This document shows, piece after piece, positions 63,933 to 64,000 of a stretch of DNA of 64,000 nt. The notes under the pieces are model-generated. The model worked only from the letters and a program-made list of their open reading frames with translations. It did not search any database and was not told the origin of the DNA. Location of the stretch: the NCBI RefSeq assembly GCF_001921205.1, contig NZ_MSIE01000055.1, positions 1 through 64,000 of the forward strand. The letters are read 5' to 3'. Numbering within the stretch: the stretch's first letter is position 1; each line of letters starts with the position of its first letter. The position numbers and the translations under genes were made by a program. The DNA comes from Actinophytocola xanthii. GTDB taxonomy: Bacteria; Actinomycetota; Actinomycetes; Mycobacteriales; Pseudonocardiaceae.

Positions 63933-64000
63933 TCTTCCCCCAGCAGAAGCGAGTCAAGCGCTGTGCTCAAGACCGTTCGTCCAGCTCACGGACGAGCGTA
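63933..64000 (-). repeat. att-like repeat copy 4 (partial, at window edge)
   Basis: From 63937 the sequence cccccagcagaagcgagtca and what follows match the anticodon-loop core and right arm of copies 1-3. To its left the tRNA-Pro T-arm and acceptor are absent (gggcatggtcctctt instead). Shared sequence therefore starts at the anticodon loop, which helps place the crossover. Confidence 0.7.

Overview
The window is high-GC actinomycete DNA. GC-rich third codon positions, GTG starts, leaderless-looking promoters and abundant STAND NTPases all point to a filamentous actinomycete. I would guess Pseudonocardiales (Saccharothrix/Lentzea-like), but the genus cannot be fixed from sequence alone. There are no ordinary housekeeping genes. 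The window is accessory DNA: a polymorphic-toxin locus followed by what looks like a tandem array of integrated elements loaded with conflict/defence-type genes.

Layout. (1) 0.8-14.2 kb: a secreted DNRLRE/six-LamG protein, then a secreted RHS protein with HINT pretoxin and C-terminal toxin, then a translationally coupled immunity gene. (2) 14.3-17.3 kb: a truncated IS256-type transposase, a small excisionase-like HTH gene, a tyrosine integrase and its terminator. (3) 17.35 kb: the first of four att-like repeats. Three of them (17.35, 36.39 and 44.70 kb) contain the 3' half of a tRNA-Pro(GGG) gene on the minus strand plus its terminator. Each continues rightwards into the same non-tRNA arm instead of the tRNA 5' half. 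A fourth partial copy lies at the right edge. No intact tRNA is present. The simplest reading is stepwise integration at one tRNA-Pro gene, giving blocks A (17.4-36.4), B (36.4-44.7) and C (44.7-63.9 kb), none with its own integrase.

Block A holds a truncated pentapeptide-family membrane protein and a graveyard of decayed IS1380, IS110 and IS3 elements. It also holds an EgtD-like methyltransferase divergent from a TetR regulator, and a PycTM-like membrane protein. A three-gene minus-strand operon has ATGA overlaps at both junctions: Crp/Fnr cNMP-binding regulator, class III cyclase-like protein, and STAND/TPR membrane protein. The block ends with several small or membrane proteins. Block B holds a glycine-rich-domain protein with two Fe(II)/2-oxoglutarate oxygenases, a secreted RICIN lectin and an HTH-nSTAND1-WD40 protein with 14 blades. 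Block C holds an alpha/beta hydrolase convergent with a caspase-STAND-WD40 protein, an ISL3 element, a winged-helix NTPase of 1772 residues with a strong palindromic operator, and a small Bell-like protein overlapping an nSTAND1-WD40 protein.

How they may work together. At two loci the small upstream protein ends with the same short motif that lies near the start of the adjacent STAND protein: RVYQAGRDQ at 59.4 kb and VDxNGGVIGI at 31.2 kb. This is the arrangement of bacterial amyloid-signalling (BASS) pairs, in which a STAND sensor templates an effector. The cyclase/Crp/STAND operon beside a PycTM-like gene is the most unusual assembly. It would combine cyclic-nucleotide signalling with an NLR-like sensor, and it is the best candidate for an undescribed system. 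All functional statements about defence are inference from domain content.
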